64,000 nt of DNA from Cryptomeria japonica (lineage: Eukaryota > Streptophyta > Pinopsida > Cupressales > Cupressaceae). The notes beneath the pieces were generated by a model. It was not told the origin of the DNA and searched no databases. It saw only the letters and a program-made list of their open reading frames with translations. The translations under genes and the position numbers were made by a program. The stretch is from assembly GCF_030272615.1 (NCBI RefSeq), contig NC_081409.1, positions 646,072,468-646,136,467 on the forward strand. Reading direction: 5' to 3'. This document shows positions 1 to 11,755 of this stretch, in pieces. Numbering within the stretch: position 1 is the stretch's first letter; every line of letters begins with the position of its first letter.

Positions 1-2353
1 GAAATGGGTTATGAGGCAGATGAAACATAATTGAGACATATGCTAAAGCCCTACTTGAAGCCCCTAGAGAACCTGAAGAGGAAATATTTGGAAATGCTGA
101 AACCATTGAGAGCAATGTACAGACCCTTAAACGAAGGAAGAAAAGAGAACAATCTATTAGAAAAGAAATAAAATAGGCCAAAGAGATCAAGGAAAGCATA
201 TTGAATATCACTGGTATTAAGGAAAGTGACCTGGAAGGGATACAACCGGAAGCTCATCTTTCACAAGTTGGAACTTCATCTGACAATGAAATCCCAGCCG
301 AGTATCAGAGAGTAGAAAGGAAAAGAAAACCTTCACCAACACCCTCTCCTACACCAAAGAGAACAAGAAGGAAACAACAGGCACTAAGGCCCCCAACAAA
401 GAAAATGACACCAAGGAAGAAGAAAGAAAAATAGGTTATTCCTCCTTTAGACAATCTTTTGAATGAAATAACAGATGATGGAAACTTGTCTAATGTTAGT
501 AAAATGTATGATACTTTTACTAATGAGGAAAAGGAAAGCATAGAGAACAGTATCATTATACACTTAGACATTTACAACAAATTTTTTATAGAAGTTGTAG
601 ATGATTTACTGAGTGACTTGTATAGGAGACTTGATGCAAAAAGACTAGTTATCATGGAATTGAATAAAAATATAAAGATACAAAAATTACTTGCAGTTCA
701 TCCTATTAAATTAGTAGAAGAAATTGATGAGTTAATAAGGAAAACAGGACAGTATTCTCTAGTGGTCACCGACATGTAGGTTTAATGGCTGGAAGAGTGA
801 AAGAAATCTCTAAAGAGACAACAGATAAATGGGATATCTTCTTTGTGGAGAAGGAAAAGCAAGAAGAGGTCAAACAACCCAAAAATTTTGGAGTTTACCA
901 AAAGGAAGGGAAAAAGGTAAAGGCAAGGTAGGTGGACCTCCAAGCATAAAAATGACAAACAACTTGCCCCCACCTTCTTCTGATACTTCACCTCTTGAGA
1001 TTGTTGATACACCACCGGCTACTGATAATGTTGAGTTGGAATCAACACATGAGGACACCAATCCTGATTCAGAAGTTTTATATACTATGAACATTGATAC
1101 ACAAGAGGTAAATATTGTGGTTGATAAGGAAACCACTGGTGAAAAGAAAGATGTGGCTACTGAGAATATTGTAGTGGAAACATATGTAGAGCATACAATT
1201 GAAAATATTGAAATTGGGGTTGAGACACAGACTGATACCACTGGTGCACACATTGAAAAACCCACAGAGTTAGAGATACCAGCAGTGGATAGTTCAGAGG
1301 TGCATACTGAGAACCCGACAGTGAATATTGAGTCTTCATTAGAGAAACCGATAGTAGAAAGAACATACAAACAAACTGAGGTACACACTAAGAAACATGA
1401 AGAGAAAATGGTTGAGACTAAGACAGTGCCATCGACAACTGCTAAGAAACCCAAGCCTTTTCTAGTTGAGATGCAGACACAAACTGACCTATCAGAGGTC
1501 AACAAAAGTAAAGAGGTTACTCACACCAGCGGAATGCAAATTGTTAAGGTAGTTGGACAATCATTTGGTTCTTCCATGATAGAATTTAAACCAAGTGACA
1601 AAGGTATTATTGGATTCAATCAAGAAAATAACAGATTGTAATGCACTTGCATACAAAGCTATTGATGATACAATTCCTTTATTAAAATTGATTGCACCCA
1701 AGTGCAATGTGGACAACAAAGATTCTTTTAGCCAATTAGACACATTGTCTAAGTATATCACTGACAACTTATTAACAATTGATCGGATTAATGAGGAAAC
1801 ATTTAGTGAGAAAATGAATAGAGAATAGGAGAAGTCAATAAAGAAGTGCATGGGACACATTGATACCCTATTACCGGCACTTAGCAAAACAATAATGGAA
1901 TTTAAAGAGTTGTACAGGGACACATGCAAGATTGATATTTTGACAGTGGATATAGACAAAAACATCAGTAAAGTGCAAAAAGAAATAAATGATATAGCTG
2001 ATAATCTCATCAGTTCATAAGAACCCATATTGGTTATAGAGCAGGAAATAGCAGGTTTTGAGGAGAAAATTGAAAAATTTGAAAAAGAGAAGGAAAGAAT
2101 AAAGTTCAAGGCAAAAGAGCTTAAATGTAGACTTGGTCCGAAACTTGACAACCTCATCTCTTTGAGAAAAGAGATCTCAAAGGCAGTTGTTCCAGTACTA
2201 AAGACACCGGAAGAGCAAATGCACACCCTCACCAGTACAATTCAAAGGACTAAAGCAGCATTGAAGGATAGTGAAAGGTTCACTAAGAGCCTAAATTTTG
2301 TACTAGCAGAACTTTTTCAAATTGTAACCAACCGGTTACAGGGTTCTAGCTGA
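1..2353 (+). pseudogene. Decayed extra ORF upstream of the 3' LTR, function unknown
   Basis: About 780 codons remain, spread over three frames: nucleotides 3-779, a short stretch from 785 to about 900, then about 900-1641, and finally 1595-2353. Shifts lie near 780, 900 and 1600. In-frame TAG/TAA codons near 170, 432, 1826 and 2018 each look like single changes from CAG or CAA. The predicted chain is very hydrophilic. It has a basic, proline-rich stretch with PSPTPSPTPKRTRRK near 340-390, an acidic Thr/Glu-rich middle with repeated TQTD-like units near 1220 and 1475, and a Lys/Glu-rich C-terminal part (about 1850-2330) that looks coiled-coil. I see no gag zinc knuckle, protease, integrase or RT motif. 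It ends about 50 bases before the first polypurine tract, the position where some Sireviruses carry an additional envelope-like ORF. That equivalence is inference; no signal peptide or membrane segment is visible. Confidence 0.6.
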
Positions 2354-2398
2354 GAACTACACTCAGTTGACATTTTTGACAGCCTTTGTCATTGATGC

Positions 2399-2539
2399 CA
2401 AAGGGGGAGTAGTAGAGATGAAAAAAATGATGGACATAAGAGATCATCTACTCAGGGGGAGCACACAGTTTTGGTAAAAATTTTGGACTTCAAATTTTGG
2501 ATACATTTGGGTGTTGCCATCAATGCCAAAGGGGGAGAT
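2399..2539 (+). other. Multiple polypurine tracts of copia D
   Basis: AAAGGGGGAG at about 2399-2409 and again at 2528-2537, with CAGGGGGAG near 2452. The last is directly followed by ATTGTTGG, where the LTR starts at 2540. These are the expected plus-strand priming sites. Repeated copies before the 3' LTR are characteristic of Sireviruses. Confidence 0.75.
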
Positions 2540-3329
2540 TGTTGGCATTGCACACTCCAATGACAAATTGTAGGTGATTGAAGGTATTTTCATTGATGAC
2601 AACCTTGCAATCCTATGACACCGGCAGGCACCAACACCGACAGACTCTACACCGACAGATAGTTTACCGGCAGTGACAAAGATGATTATCGACACCCTGG
2701 CCGATAGGATTTTGTTTATTGCATATTGTATTTTTTTGTAATATCTTTTTGTAAGCTGACAATGCATATTATAATAAGACTCATATATAAGTATGAGATC
2801 TTGTAAATCATTCAAGATGCAGACATGGGAAAATTATTTTAGGAGTAACATGTGAATATTAAGGTAGCTTTTGGAGTAAGGTTTATGGTTATTGTATGAG
2901 CTTAAACCGGTACTGAACCTGACATAGTAGATGTTGAACTAAAACAGTACATTATATTGTATTTTCATAATCCATTTTGTAAGTCAGTGAGACTTCCTTT
3001 TGTAATTAACTAGTGAGATTTAGGTAGTTGGCCTTCCTACATGTGCAGGCCCCTATTGTAAGTAATATCCATTCATTGGCTAGTGAGTGAATATTGTGGG
3101 TCACAAATCCCACCGAGGTTTTTCCCACATTGGGTTTCCTCGTTAAAAATCTTGTGTTATAGTGTGCTTTCTATGTTGTTCTTATTGTTCATATTTATTG
3201 CATTAATTCTTGTTTACCGGTACATTGTTTTGGAATGCAATTTATTTAACAAGGTCAGAAAATCTAGTAACTGGTTAGATACTGATTCACCCCTCCCCCC
3301 CCCTCTTAGTATCTTTGGGAATCCTAACA
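2540..3329 (+). repeat. 3' LTR of copia D (790 bp)
   Basis: Starts TGTTGGCATT and ends CCTAACA. The body matches the LTR at 15910-16671: both have ACTCATATAT followed by GTATGAGATCTT, a stretch ending in TGGGTTTCCTCGTT, a poly-C run and TATCTTTGGGA near the end. A TATA-like TATATAA lies at about 2784-2790. The C-rich run at 3291-3303 precedes CTCTTAG and the terminus. The 5-bp flank on the right is TCGAT; its partner is outside the window. Confidence 0.8.
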
Positions 3330-4002
3330 TCGATTGCTTGTATAAGGAAAGAAAATCTTATCACCAGGGTGTGTAAAGAAGAAAATAAATAAGTTGACTA
3401 TACAGACCAATAGGCAGACAAGGAAGAAGAATGATAGTAAAGTGACTACCAGTAAGTGAGTAAAGATTGTTGTGGTCATGTTGGAGGTTGTTTGTGATGA
3501 AAGGGCAAAATGATTAGAAGATCAAAAACACCGGAGGTCAAGGTTGAAGCAATATCCCAGAGGCTAAGGTGAGTTGTCAAAGTAGTTTTTGTTACCAGTA
3601 AGAACAAATGTTCACAACATGTTGAATATATCGGTAAGGGCTTGAACTGGTATGGAGTTTTGTCGAATGAATAAGCATGAACCGACTCAATATCGATGGG
3701 TTGATTGCTGATGTGTTTTGATAGGTGGATGCCAATTGGAAAAAAGGTAGAGTTTAGTGTGTGCATTGTTAAGGCTTGGTAGGTGTGACAGGTTGACATT
3801 TAATGTGATTAGAAAAAACATACATTAATTGCAGGTGTTTGCGGCTCAATGAAGGATGGACAACAAATGAAGATCAGACACTTGCTGGCATCATGATCAA
3901 AGAATGAAATTAGATTGCAGTATGACCTTGAACAAGAAATAGTTGGATCATAAATGTGTCGATTGGTTTCAAGGCCAAAAATCAGGGTTAGGTTTTCTAT
4001 TT

Positions 4003-4993
4003 GGGTGAACTCACAATGTTGGTTCCCACTTTTTGGTACATCTTGATTTTTGCTGAAATCGTAATTTTTTTAGAAAATATAATGATTTAAGCTTTAAGAG
4101 GTCCCATTTAAACTAATTAATTGAAAAGAGTTAGATCAAAGGCTCTTAAATAAAAATTTCTTGGATATAACCTCTCTACTTCTAAATCATACTTGCAATT
4201 GAGTCTCCTTTGTATATATCAAATGTTGATTAAAAACCAATTTTACATTAGCTTTTGAGGGGTCAAATGAATTCATATAGATTTTTTTTTAAAAGTATTT
4301 AGTCCTTATTATAAGCTTTCCATTTAGTATAATTTTTAATATATTTAATTTCATTAATATATTTTTATTTTATTTCTTATGAATGTAGGTTTTTAACCGA
4401 ACATAAACTTCTTTGTTTAATGTCTTGGGAAAAATAGTAAACTAATTCAAAAAAATTCTGAAAAATATTTATGCACTAGGTATTGATGTCTTCTTTCAAA
4501 CAAAAAAAATGAAATTGAATTCTAATATATATAGAACAAGTTACGTGTTCAAATGTACACCTATATCTAAATTATAATTAATCGGACTTCAAAACTTAAT
4601 AAAATGAAAAATATTCAACATATCACTATCAAACCAGTTGCATGCTCTTGGTATTGATGTTACAAACCAAAATACAAAAGAATTAATTTTTTATCATTTA
4701 TAGAAAAAAATTTATGTGTTTCGGGATGCACATCACTCTTAAAAAATGTTGTTTGCTGTAAAAAACACTTTTTGAGGGAGATGGAAAAATCAATAAATTT
4801 TTATTCAAAAAAATTTAAAAAAAAACATATTTAGAATCTACAAACAAGATGGTACAAATCACTAGTTTACATCATCTTCTAATTATTAATAGTTTAAAAG
4901 TTATAGGTGTCGGAAAGTGAAGGTTTTTTTCAAAATGTTCATCTAAGTGTCAAAGTTGGTCAAAAAGTGGGAACCAGTATTGTGAGTTCACCC
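4003..4993. mobile_element. Non-autonomous DNA transposon with 33-bp inverted repeats (991 bp)
   Basis: The left end (4003-4035) starts GGGTGAACTCACAAT and the right end (4961-4993) is its reverse complement over 33 bases with two mismatches. The flanks repeat ATTT (3999-4002 and 4994-4997), a possible 4-bp duplication that could be chance in this AT-rich DNA. The interior is very AT-rich with no ORF. The surrounding LTR sequence reads on either side. Size and structure fit a large MITE or an internally deleted transposon; the superfamily is not clear. Confidence 0.7.
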
Positions 4994-5139
4994 ATTTTTG
5001 TAAACATGCATTGGATAGATGAAAAATGCGTGATGATTTATCCTTCCATGATGATCGAATATATTTGATGAATATTTGGTTGGTTGAAGAAACCCTAACT
5101 GCCGGAACTTCGAATCAGCTTTTGGCAGGAAAACTGGGT

Positions 5140-5147
5140 TATAAATA
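5140..5147 (+). promoter_or_regulatory. TATA-like box of LTR E
   Basis: TATAAATA within the LTR, about 960 bases before its 3' end. The copia B LTR has GATAAATAG at the corresponding place on its own strand. The position suits an LTR promoter. Confidence 0.4.
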
Positions 5148-5760
5148 CGCAAGACAAAATTGATGAATAGTTGTTGTTGAATGGGAGTGTATTGCTGCTG
5201 AAGAAGTGAAATCAGTCAAGTGCTCACCAAGAAGGAGAAGAAGTGATTAAGTATAAGGAAGAACACGGTTGAAGTGTTCAACCGACAACAAAGAGAGAAC
5301 TAGTAGTTTGCCATTGAGTCTGACAAAGGGGCACACCGATGCTGACTAAACCAGCAGAGAAGAGGAAAAGAGGATTTAAGAAAAGAGGAGAGTAGAGTGA
5401 GAGTCAGTAAGAGAACCATTAAGCTAAAGACTGACAATAATCATATTGCAGACAATTGACTGAGTGAAGAAGACCGGTGATGGCAAGCAACAGTGTGATA
5501 GAGAAAACAGAGAACCAGTAGAAAGTAGAACCGACAGAGAAGAAGAAGATATCTAACCAGTATGGTAGAAATAGAGGGTGAGTTACAACAGGAGATAAAG
5601 TTGTAGCAGTGAGAGGGTGAGTAGAGAATTGACAGAGAATTGGAGAGAAGAGAATCATTGGAGAGATTTCCATAAGAGTTACAAACTTCTTTTGTAACAA
5701 CGATATTACTTTTGTACTTGATATATGTTGATTGCAACTCATTGAGTTATTGCTCGGTGT

Positions 5761-5830
5761 AGGGGTTGGTTCTCCTTGGGTTGCTACCCTAATTCAGGGG
5801 TTGGTGCTCCTTGGGTTGGTGCCCTAAACA
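5761..5830 (+). repeat. Two-unit 35-bp minisatellite in LTR E
   Basis: Units 5761-5795 and 5796-5830 both begin AGGGGTTGGT, continue with CTCCTTGGGTTG and end in CCCTAA plus three bases. The same motif, reverse-complemented, occurs twice in the LTR at 17010 and once in the LTR at 24402, so copy number varies within the family. Confidence 0.75.
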
Positions 5831-6103
5831 TTTTAGTCAGAGTTTCATTGTGAGGCTCGATTGGAGCAATAGACTCTAGAAACATTTCTCATCGAGGTTT
5901 TTCCAATCTTGGGTTTTCCTCGTACATCTAGTGTTATGTGATTTCCCTTTCATGTGTGATTACATTTGTGTTGATCTCCCATCTAACTGGTGAGTTTGAT
6001 TTCTATTCAATTTGTTAACCGATATACACACATAAGATAGAAAAGGGAAAAAATTTATAAATCATTGATTCACCCCCCTCTCAGTTTCACATTGTGTCTA
6101 ACA

Positions 6104-6660
6104 AGAATTTCTAGGACATCCTCATCATTCACCTATGGATGATCTCCTTAAGGTGAAAAAAAATTAAGTAGTGCTTCATAAGACATAAACTGCATCGTCA
6201 ATCTAAAGGTGCTTCTTCATCAAATAGTCCTTTTTGCTCATATAATCAAACTAATGAACATCATGAAATTGATTGTCCCATTTTTAAAAATAGAATACAA
6301 GAGCTTGTTGATAATGGAACTATCAAAATAATAGAAAATAATTGATCTCATTCTACTAGCACACCTTATCCTATATCTCAAGAGACAAGACCAACCCCTA
6401 TTGACAATCAAGAAAAGTTGGCTACAAGAATCTTTTTGAGATTGAAGTATGATAGGAATGTTATTTTTTCTCCCAAAAAATATACTTATAAGAATACAGA
6501 AAGTCATGTGTATTGTCTTTTTCATCATTGTTATTCTCATTCTCTTGGAAATTGTAAATCTTTTAAATCATTTTCTTAATACCAATATGATTGAGCTCGC
6601 ATATCTCTTACAACCGATCTTGCACTTTTTCTTAGTGAAAAGGTAGTGCCTAAGTACTCC
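6104..6660 (+). pseudogene. Gypsy gag remnant with CCHH-like motifs
   Basis: One frame from about 6190 to 6580 encodes CSYNQTNEHHEIDC followed by an IQELVDNGTI stretch, and later YCLFHHCYSHSLGNC. This Cys/His pattern followed by a helix and a short Asn-Gly turn is typical of the gag C-terminal region of plant Ty3/gypsy polyproteins. The intact gypsy 2 equivalent is near 29120-29200. A stop lies near 6342 and another near 6577. No capsid, protease or pol survives. It is on the same strand as gypsy 1 and 2 but cannot be joined to either from this sequence. Confidence 0.5.
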
Positions 6661-7150
6661 ATTCACCCTATCATGTTGCTCCTCACCCTACGACACTAGT
6701 AGTAAACTTAATTATGGGGCTCTTTGTCATAAGTGGTGATTCATTTTCTATTACAATCATACATGGACAACAACATAATTCTTCCTTGTCTCCTCCCTAG
6801 GGAGGAAAGGAAAGTATATTTAATTATTTCTCCTCTTCGAATATTACCTCTCCTTTTGAGTTATATCTTGCATAATTTGAGATATTTTCTCACATTGAAT
6901 GTTCCTTCTTGTGAGTACATGTTTTTTCCTTGTTTAGGACCTTTTCTGTGCTTGAAGTTCTACATTTTCTTATGCATAATCTCTCTTTGGAAGTTATGTA
7001 ATTGTTCTCTTTGTCCCTATTCTTGGGGGGAGTTGATTTCTCATTATCATTTTTAAGGATCCACTTTTCCTTTGTTGAGTGGTGTTTGCTTACGATACAA
7101 TGTTATTCCTTGTATGAAGTTGTGTTTTCAAGGATTCTATCGATGAAATA
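6661..7150. other. Decayed retroelement sequence, no identifiable gene
   Basis: Pyrimidine-rich sequence with an open frame (6733-7056) that is hydrophobic and Leu/Ile-rich only because of TTT/CTT richness. It resembles the non-coding 3' part of gypsy elements here (compare 30850-31600) in base composition. No LTR start or polypurine tract was recognised. Confidence 0.35.
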
Positions 7151-7160
7151 GCTCTGATTC

Positions 7161-8519
7161 TGAGTAGACAACTAAGAGGGAGGGGTGAATCAATTGTCTC
7201 AAAAACCTACACAATTTAAAATTATTCTCTGATCTTATAATTAAGCATGAAATCATGAATCAGTAGCATATCAAGAACATACATAACACATATTTTTGAC
7301 GTAGAAAACCTAGTCAAGAGGAAAACCATGGTGGGAACCTACCCACAATATTATGATACTTTGTTAGAAGTATTAGAAATATTACAATGGGGAATGCACA
7401 TGCATTCAAGCACACTTCCTAGAGCTCACTGCTCAAAAACAACAAGGGCTACAACCAAAGGAAGACTCATTGTCTTACAAATAGATTCGGATCAGATGGG
7501 GAAGATCATGAACTCATAAAATAGCATCTTCTTAATACTTGGTTACAGTTTCGGTTAAGCACATAACAACTTTCTTCTTCTCATACTTCTTCTCTGCCTC
7601 CAAAAGATGTATGCATTAAGTGAACATACATTCTAATTCTCATCCATACACACACTCAATTACAAATATTACATTTATTTATGCATGACATCAGCCTTAT
7701 GAAGATCATCAAGGTTGGCTCAACACACACCACTTAATTAAAAAAATATAACCATACATACTACAATATCATATACAGACCAAACAATGTCAACTAAGAC
7801 ATAACAAGAACCCAAATCAACTACCTCAAACATGCTACACATCAAGAATTATGTATTTAGCATCCACAACATGCTACAATTGTCTCATTGGCCAAGGATC
7901 TAATAACACAAACATATCGAAGAAATATATCAATTATGAGCTCAAGGATCAATGTGGACCACCAACACAAAAAGAACACGATCCAAAAATATCCACAAGC
8001 ATCATGAATTACCACAAAAACATCTGCACCAACTCAAATGACTATAATCATCATTATCTCTATACCGGACCTCAAGAACACAAACTACAATGACTGACAA
8101 CCTGGAAAAATCACTTGCAGACCTCCAAATCATGAACCACTTGAATTGAGGATATAAATAAATGTCCCAAACATATATCCAAATCTAAAGATCAAGATAT
8201 TACAATGTGGAGCAATGTAGATCAAACTACTGACCACTGACACTACTGAATAATAAAAAAACTGGGCACAACACAGATACTCATAGCTCAATCAAATCTT
8301 CATGCGGACCTCTAAAAATTACACTGTATCATCTATATACAACCCTCTACAAACCCTTTAATCTGCAAACTTTGATCAACACCATACTAAACAAACTAAC
8401 TCACTGAACTTCACTGCATTACTTTAATAGATAGATAAGTATGTTGACATCAATGACAATACATCTCTTAGATATCACTCATGCACATATTTGTAACATA
8501 TCTCAAATAATCTCCAACA
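7161..8519 (-). repeat. LTR of copia A (1359 bp)
   Basis: Reading the minus strand, the LTR starts TGTTGGAGATT just after a GGGGGAGA tract (plus-strand complement at 8520-8532) and ends ...CTACTCA at 7161. Its left edge has the GAGGG-AGGGGTGAATCA block shared with the copia B LTRs. It serves as 3' LTR for the pol genes at 8805-11755. GCTCTGATTC, the complement of part of an iMet primer-binding site, sits immediately left of it (7151-7160), which is the wrong side for a simple 3' LTR. Confidence 0.7.
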
Positions 8520-8804
8520 ATCTCCCCCTTTGACATTGATGGCAACATATGGTGTGAAAAAAATCAATGACAAAGAAATCAACAACTCTCTCATATTAAT
8601 CTCTCCCTCTTACATGACTCTCTCCTAACATAGTTTTTCACATGAATCTTTTCCCCTTTGACATCAATGTCAAATGCACATATTTTCACTACAAAACTAG
8701 CTTATTGACTACCCTCCTTGACTAGCAGTCTCCACTCATCAATTTGGATCACAAGATATGACTATGAAATGCACCGGACTGATGTATACCAATGCATCTT
8801 AGTT
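8520..8804 (-). other. Copia A 3' non-coding region with repeated polypurine tracts
   Basis: On the minus strand this runs from the pol stop to the LTR. CCCCCTTTGACATTGATG (8525-8542) and CCCCTTTGACATCAATG (8652-8668) are two copies of the plus-strand priming region, the second further inside. No ORF. Confidence 0.6.
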
Positions 8805-11755
8805 CTAATCAAGAGGGGAAATCACCCCTAACTTCCCTCTGAGATACTCAAAAGTATCCTTAGGAAAAGGTTTCGTGAAGATATCTACAATTTGTTCCTT
8901 TGTAGGCACATACTCCAATCTAACTTCCTTCTCATTCACCATATCTCTCAAAAAGTTAAACTTGATAAACATATTATTAGTCTTTGAATGCAACACCAGA
9001 TTCTTAGAAATGTTAATTCACTAGTACATTCGGAGCTGATTTTCGACAGCCGTTTGTCGGATCTACGACTAATTTTGCACTTGAATTGTCACAATAAATA
9101 GAAATAGGCTCATCATAATCAACTCTGATATCTTTCAACATCTTCTTCATCCATACTACCTGAGTACAATTTTTAGCAACAACAATATATTATGCCTCTG
9201 CAGTAGATAGAGAAATAGGGTTTTGCTTTTTACTCAACCAAGAAACCAATCTTTTTCCTAAGAAAAATACACCACCACTAGTACTCTTTCAGTCATCCAC
9301 ATCTCCTGCCCAATTAGCACCAATAAAAGGACTCAAAGTAAAATCATCATCTTTAGGATACCATAAACCAAAATCAACAATTCCTTTCAAAAATCTGAAA
9401 ATTCTTTTAACAACTACAACATGAGATTCCTTATGATCATCTTGAAATATAGCAATAAGAAAAATGATATTCATGATATCAGACCTATTCCGAGTTAAAT
9501 AAAGTAATCCACCAATCATAGATCTATATCTGGTCTGAGTTTCTTTAGGAGAATCATCATCCTTAGTCAACATACAGCTGGTCACTATAGGAGTACCAAC
9601 TGGTTTTGTATTTTCCAAACCAAACTTTTTCAACAACTCTTTCACATACTTGGACTGAGATATAAAGATCCCTTTATCTAACTAAGTAATTTGTAGTCCC
9701 AAAAAAAAATTTCATCTCTCCAATCATAGACATCTCAAATTCAATATGCATCTCATCAGCAAACTTTTTACATAGGCTCTCATTTCCACCAAAAGTAATA
9801 TCATCGACAAAAACTTCAACAATCAGAATATTATAACAATCAATTTTAAAGTAAAGATTGCTATCAACAGTACCTTTGTTGAATCCTAGCTTTAACATAT
9901 ACTTATCCAATCTAGCATACCATGCCCTTGGGGCTTGTTTGGGTCCATACAATGCTTTCTTCAACTAACAAACCATATCACCTTGATCAATCAATTGAAA
10001 TCCATCTGGTTGCTCAATGTACACCTCTTCTTCCAATTCACTATTTAGGAATGTTGACTTGACATCCATCTGATAGACTTTGAAATCATTGTAAGCATCA
10101 TAAGCAAGAAATAATCTAACTGCTTCAATCCTTGCCACCAAAAGAAAAGTCTCTTCAAAATCAATTCCTTCCATTTGTGAATATCCTTTGCAAACAAGTC
10201 TATCTTTGTTCCTAACAACTTCACCTTGCTCATTCAATTTATTTTGAAAGACCCATTTAGTTCCAATTACATTTTTATTCTTAGGTCTGGGAACAAGAAT
10301 CCATGTGTTATTCTTTTCAATCTTATTCAATTCTTCTTCCATTGATTTTACCCAATGTTCATCTTTACATGCTTCATTCGCATCCTTAGGTTCAATCTTT
10401 GAAATCAAACAATACTCAACTTGATCCTCTACAATTCTTCTTCTTTTTTGAAGACCTTTATTTCTATCTCCTATGATCTGATTTTCAGAATAATTCAATC
10501 TTACATACTTGGGAGTCTTAGGATTTTCTTGATTTTCAAACCCTTGAGCTCTTTCTTCAACAATTGCACTTGTTCCTTCTTCTAAAATGATCTACACTTT
10601 TTTATGAGTTTGAACTTGCTTCCCTTTATATGAATTGTCATTTCGATCATCTAAATTATATCTGTAGGATCTGGGCTATCTTTCCTTGACTTGATCAACT
10701 CTGACATTTGCACTCTCAACTATCTTTCTTAATCTCTTATTATAACACTGGTAGGCCTTTCTTTTAGTATAATAAACAAGAAATATTCCTTCATCACATA
10801 TAGCATCAAACTTTCCTAGATATTCATCCCTTTTGATATAACATTTACTTCTAAAAGTTCTAAAATATTTAACTGTAGGACAATGACCAAGCCATAGTTC
10901 ATAAGCATTATTACCGATATCACCCTTGATATGCACCCGGTTAAGAGTGTAAATTGCAGTACTCATGGCTTCTCTCTAGTAGACATGTGAAATATTTCCT
11001 ACCAACATCATGGTTCTAGCAGCTTCTTGAATAGTTTTGATCTTTCTTTCCACAACTCCAATTTGTTAAGGAGTTCTAGGAGAAAACAACTCTCTCTTTA
11101 CCCCATGCTTTTCACAGAATGCATTAAACTCATCGAAAGTGAATTCACCACCTCTATCAGATCTCAGACACTTCAACTTCAAACTTGTCTTTGTTTCAAC
11201 CATAGCTTTGAAAATTTTGCACTTCTCTAGAGCTTCAAACTTGTCCCTTAAGAAAGTAACCCACATCATTATAGAGTAATCATCAATGAGAAACATGAAT
11301 TATCTATCTCCTTGCAAGATTCTAACTCTAGAAGGACCATACAAATCGGTATGCATAAGATCTAACAGTCCATTTGAAAAATGCTTCTTACTTTTGAAAG
11401 AAATTCTTGTTTGCTTCCCTAACTGACATTCGTTACATATAGGGTTAGTATGTTTCATCAACTTAGGAAGATCTCTTACAGCTTGAGTAGAACTTATCTT
11501 GATAATGTTATCAAAATTCACATGACACATCCTTCTATGCCATAACCAACTTTCATCAATCTAAGCAATCAAACAACTTTTACCATCAGCATTTAAGTGA
11601 AAGATATTACCTTTAGTCTTTGTACCTGATGCAATCTCTATTCGGGAGCTACTTAAGATTATACACTTGAAATTCTTGAATTGAAGATCATAAAACTTGT
11701 CAACCACCAATCCAACACTCAAAACATTATTCTTTAAACCCTCTATATATAAGAC
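8805..11755 (-). pseudogene. Copia A pol: integrase, RT and RNase H, 5'-truncated
   Basis: Read leftward. Pre-integrase region near 11755-11480 (NNVLSVG, then HVNFDN and a CNECQ-GK motif). Integrase core with HTDLYGP (near 11330), FLIDDYS (11285), SDRGGEF (11150) and VVERK (11045). RT with [12 protein letters not shown] (10250), [11 protein letters not shown] (10060) and the active-site FVDDITFG (9800). RNase H with GANWAGD (9300), an AEA motif near 9195, and C-terminal KEQIVDIFTKPFPKDTF (8880). At least ten stops or shifts break it, for example near 9650, 9964, 10675, 11066 and 11299. Gag and protease are missing because gypsy 1 inserted at 11756; the remainder should lie beyond the right end of the window. 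The domain order INT-RT-RH identifies Ty1/copia. Confidence 0.9.

Larger units (their letters stand above)
1..3329 (+). mobile_element. Copia element D, 3' portion (Sirevirus-like)
   Basis: The 3' part of a forward LTR retrotransposon; the 5' part lies left of the window. Order seen: a decayed long ORF that is not gag or pol, purine-rich AAAGGGGGAG tracts at about 2399 and 2528, then an LTR that begins TGTTGGCATT at 2540 and ends in CTAACA at 3329. A related LTR stands alone at 15910-16671, which supports both boundaries. Repeated polypurine tracts before the 3' LTR are a known Sirevirus trait. Placement in Ty1/copia rests on the tract, the LTR start and the LTR sequence, because pol itself is not visible. 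Confidence 0.8.
3330..6103 (+). repeat. Truncated copia-type LTR E, interrupted by a DNA transposon
   Basis: The right half resembles the reverse complement of the copia B LTRs (17010-18680): the paired GGGTTGGT-CTCCTTGGG minisatellite, a TTTTTCCAATCTTGGGTTTT block, a stretch ending in TCACCCCCCTCTC, and terminal CTAACA at 6103. The left end has no recognisable TG start and abuts the end of copia D, so the LTR was probably cut by that insertion. The sequence after 6103 is gypsy-like rather than a primer-binding site, so this is a 3' LTR end or a solo LTR. Positions 4003-4993 are a later insertion. Confidence 0.65.

Noticed and set aside
870-1505. 211-codon minus-strand frame
   Set aside because: Shadow of the plus-strand Thr/Glu-rich ORF; Ser/Val/Cys-rich composition is the mirror of its codon use.
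6733-7056. 107-codon hydrophobic frame resembling membrane protein
   Set aside because: Hydrophobicity follows from pyrimidine-rich DNA; no homology recognised and no start context.
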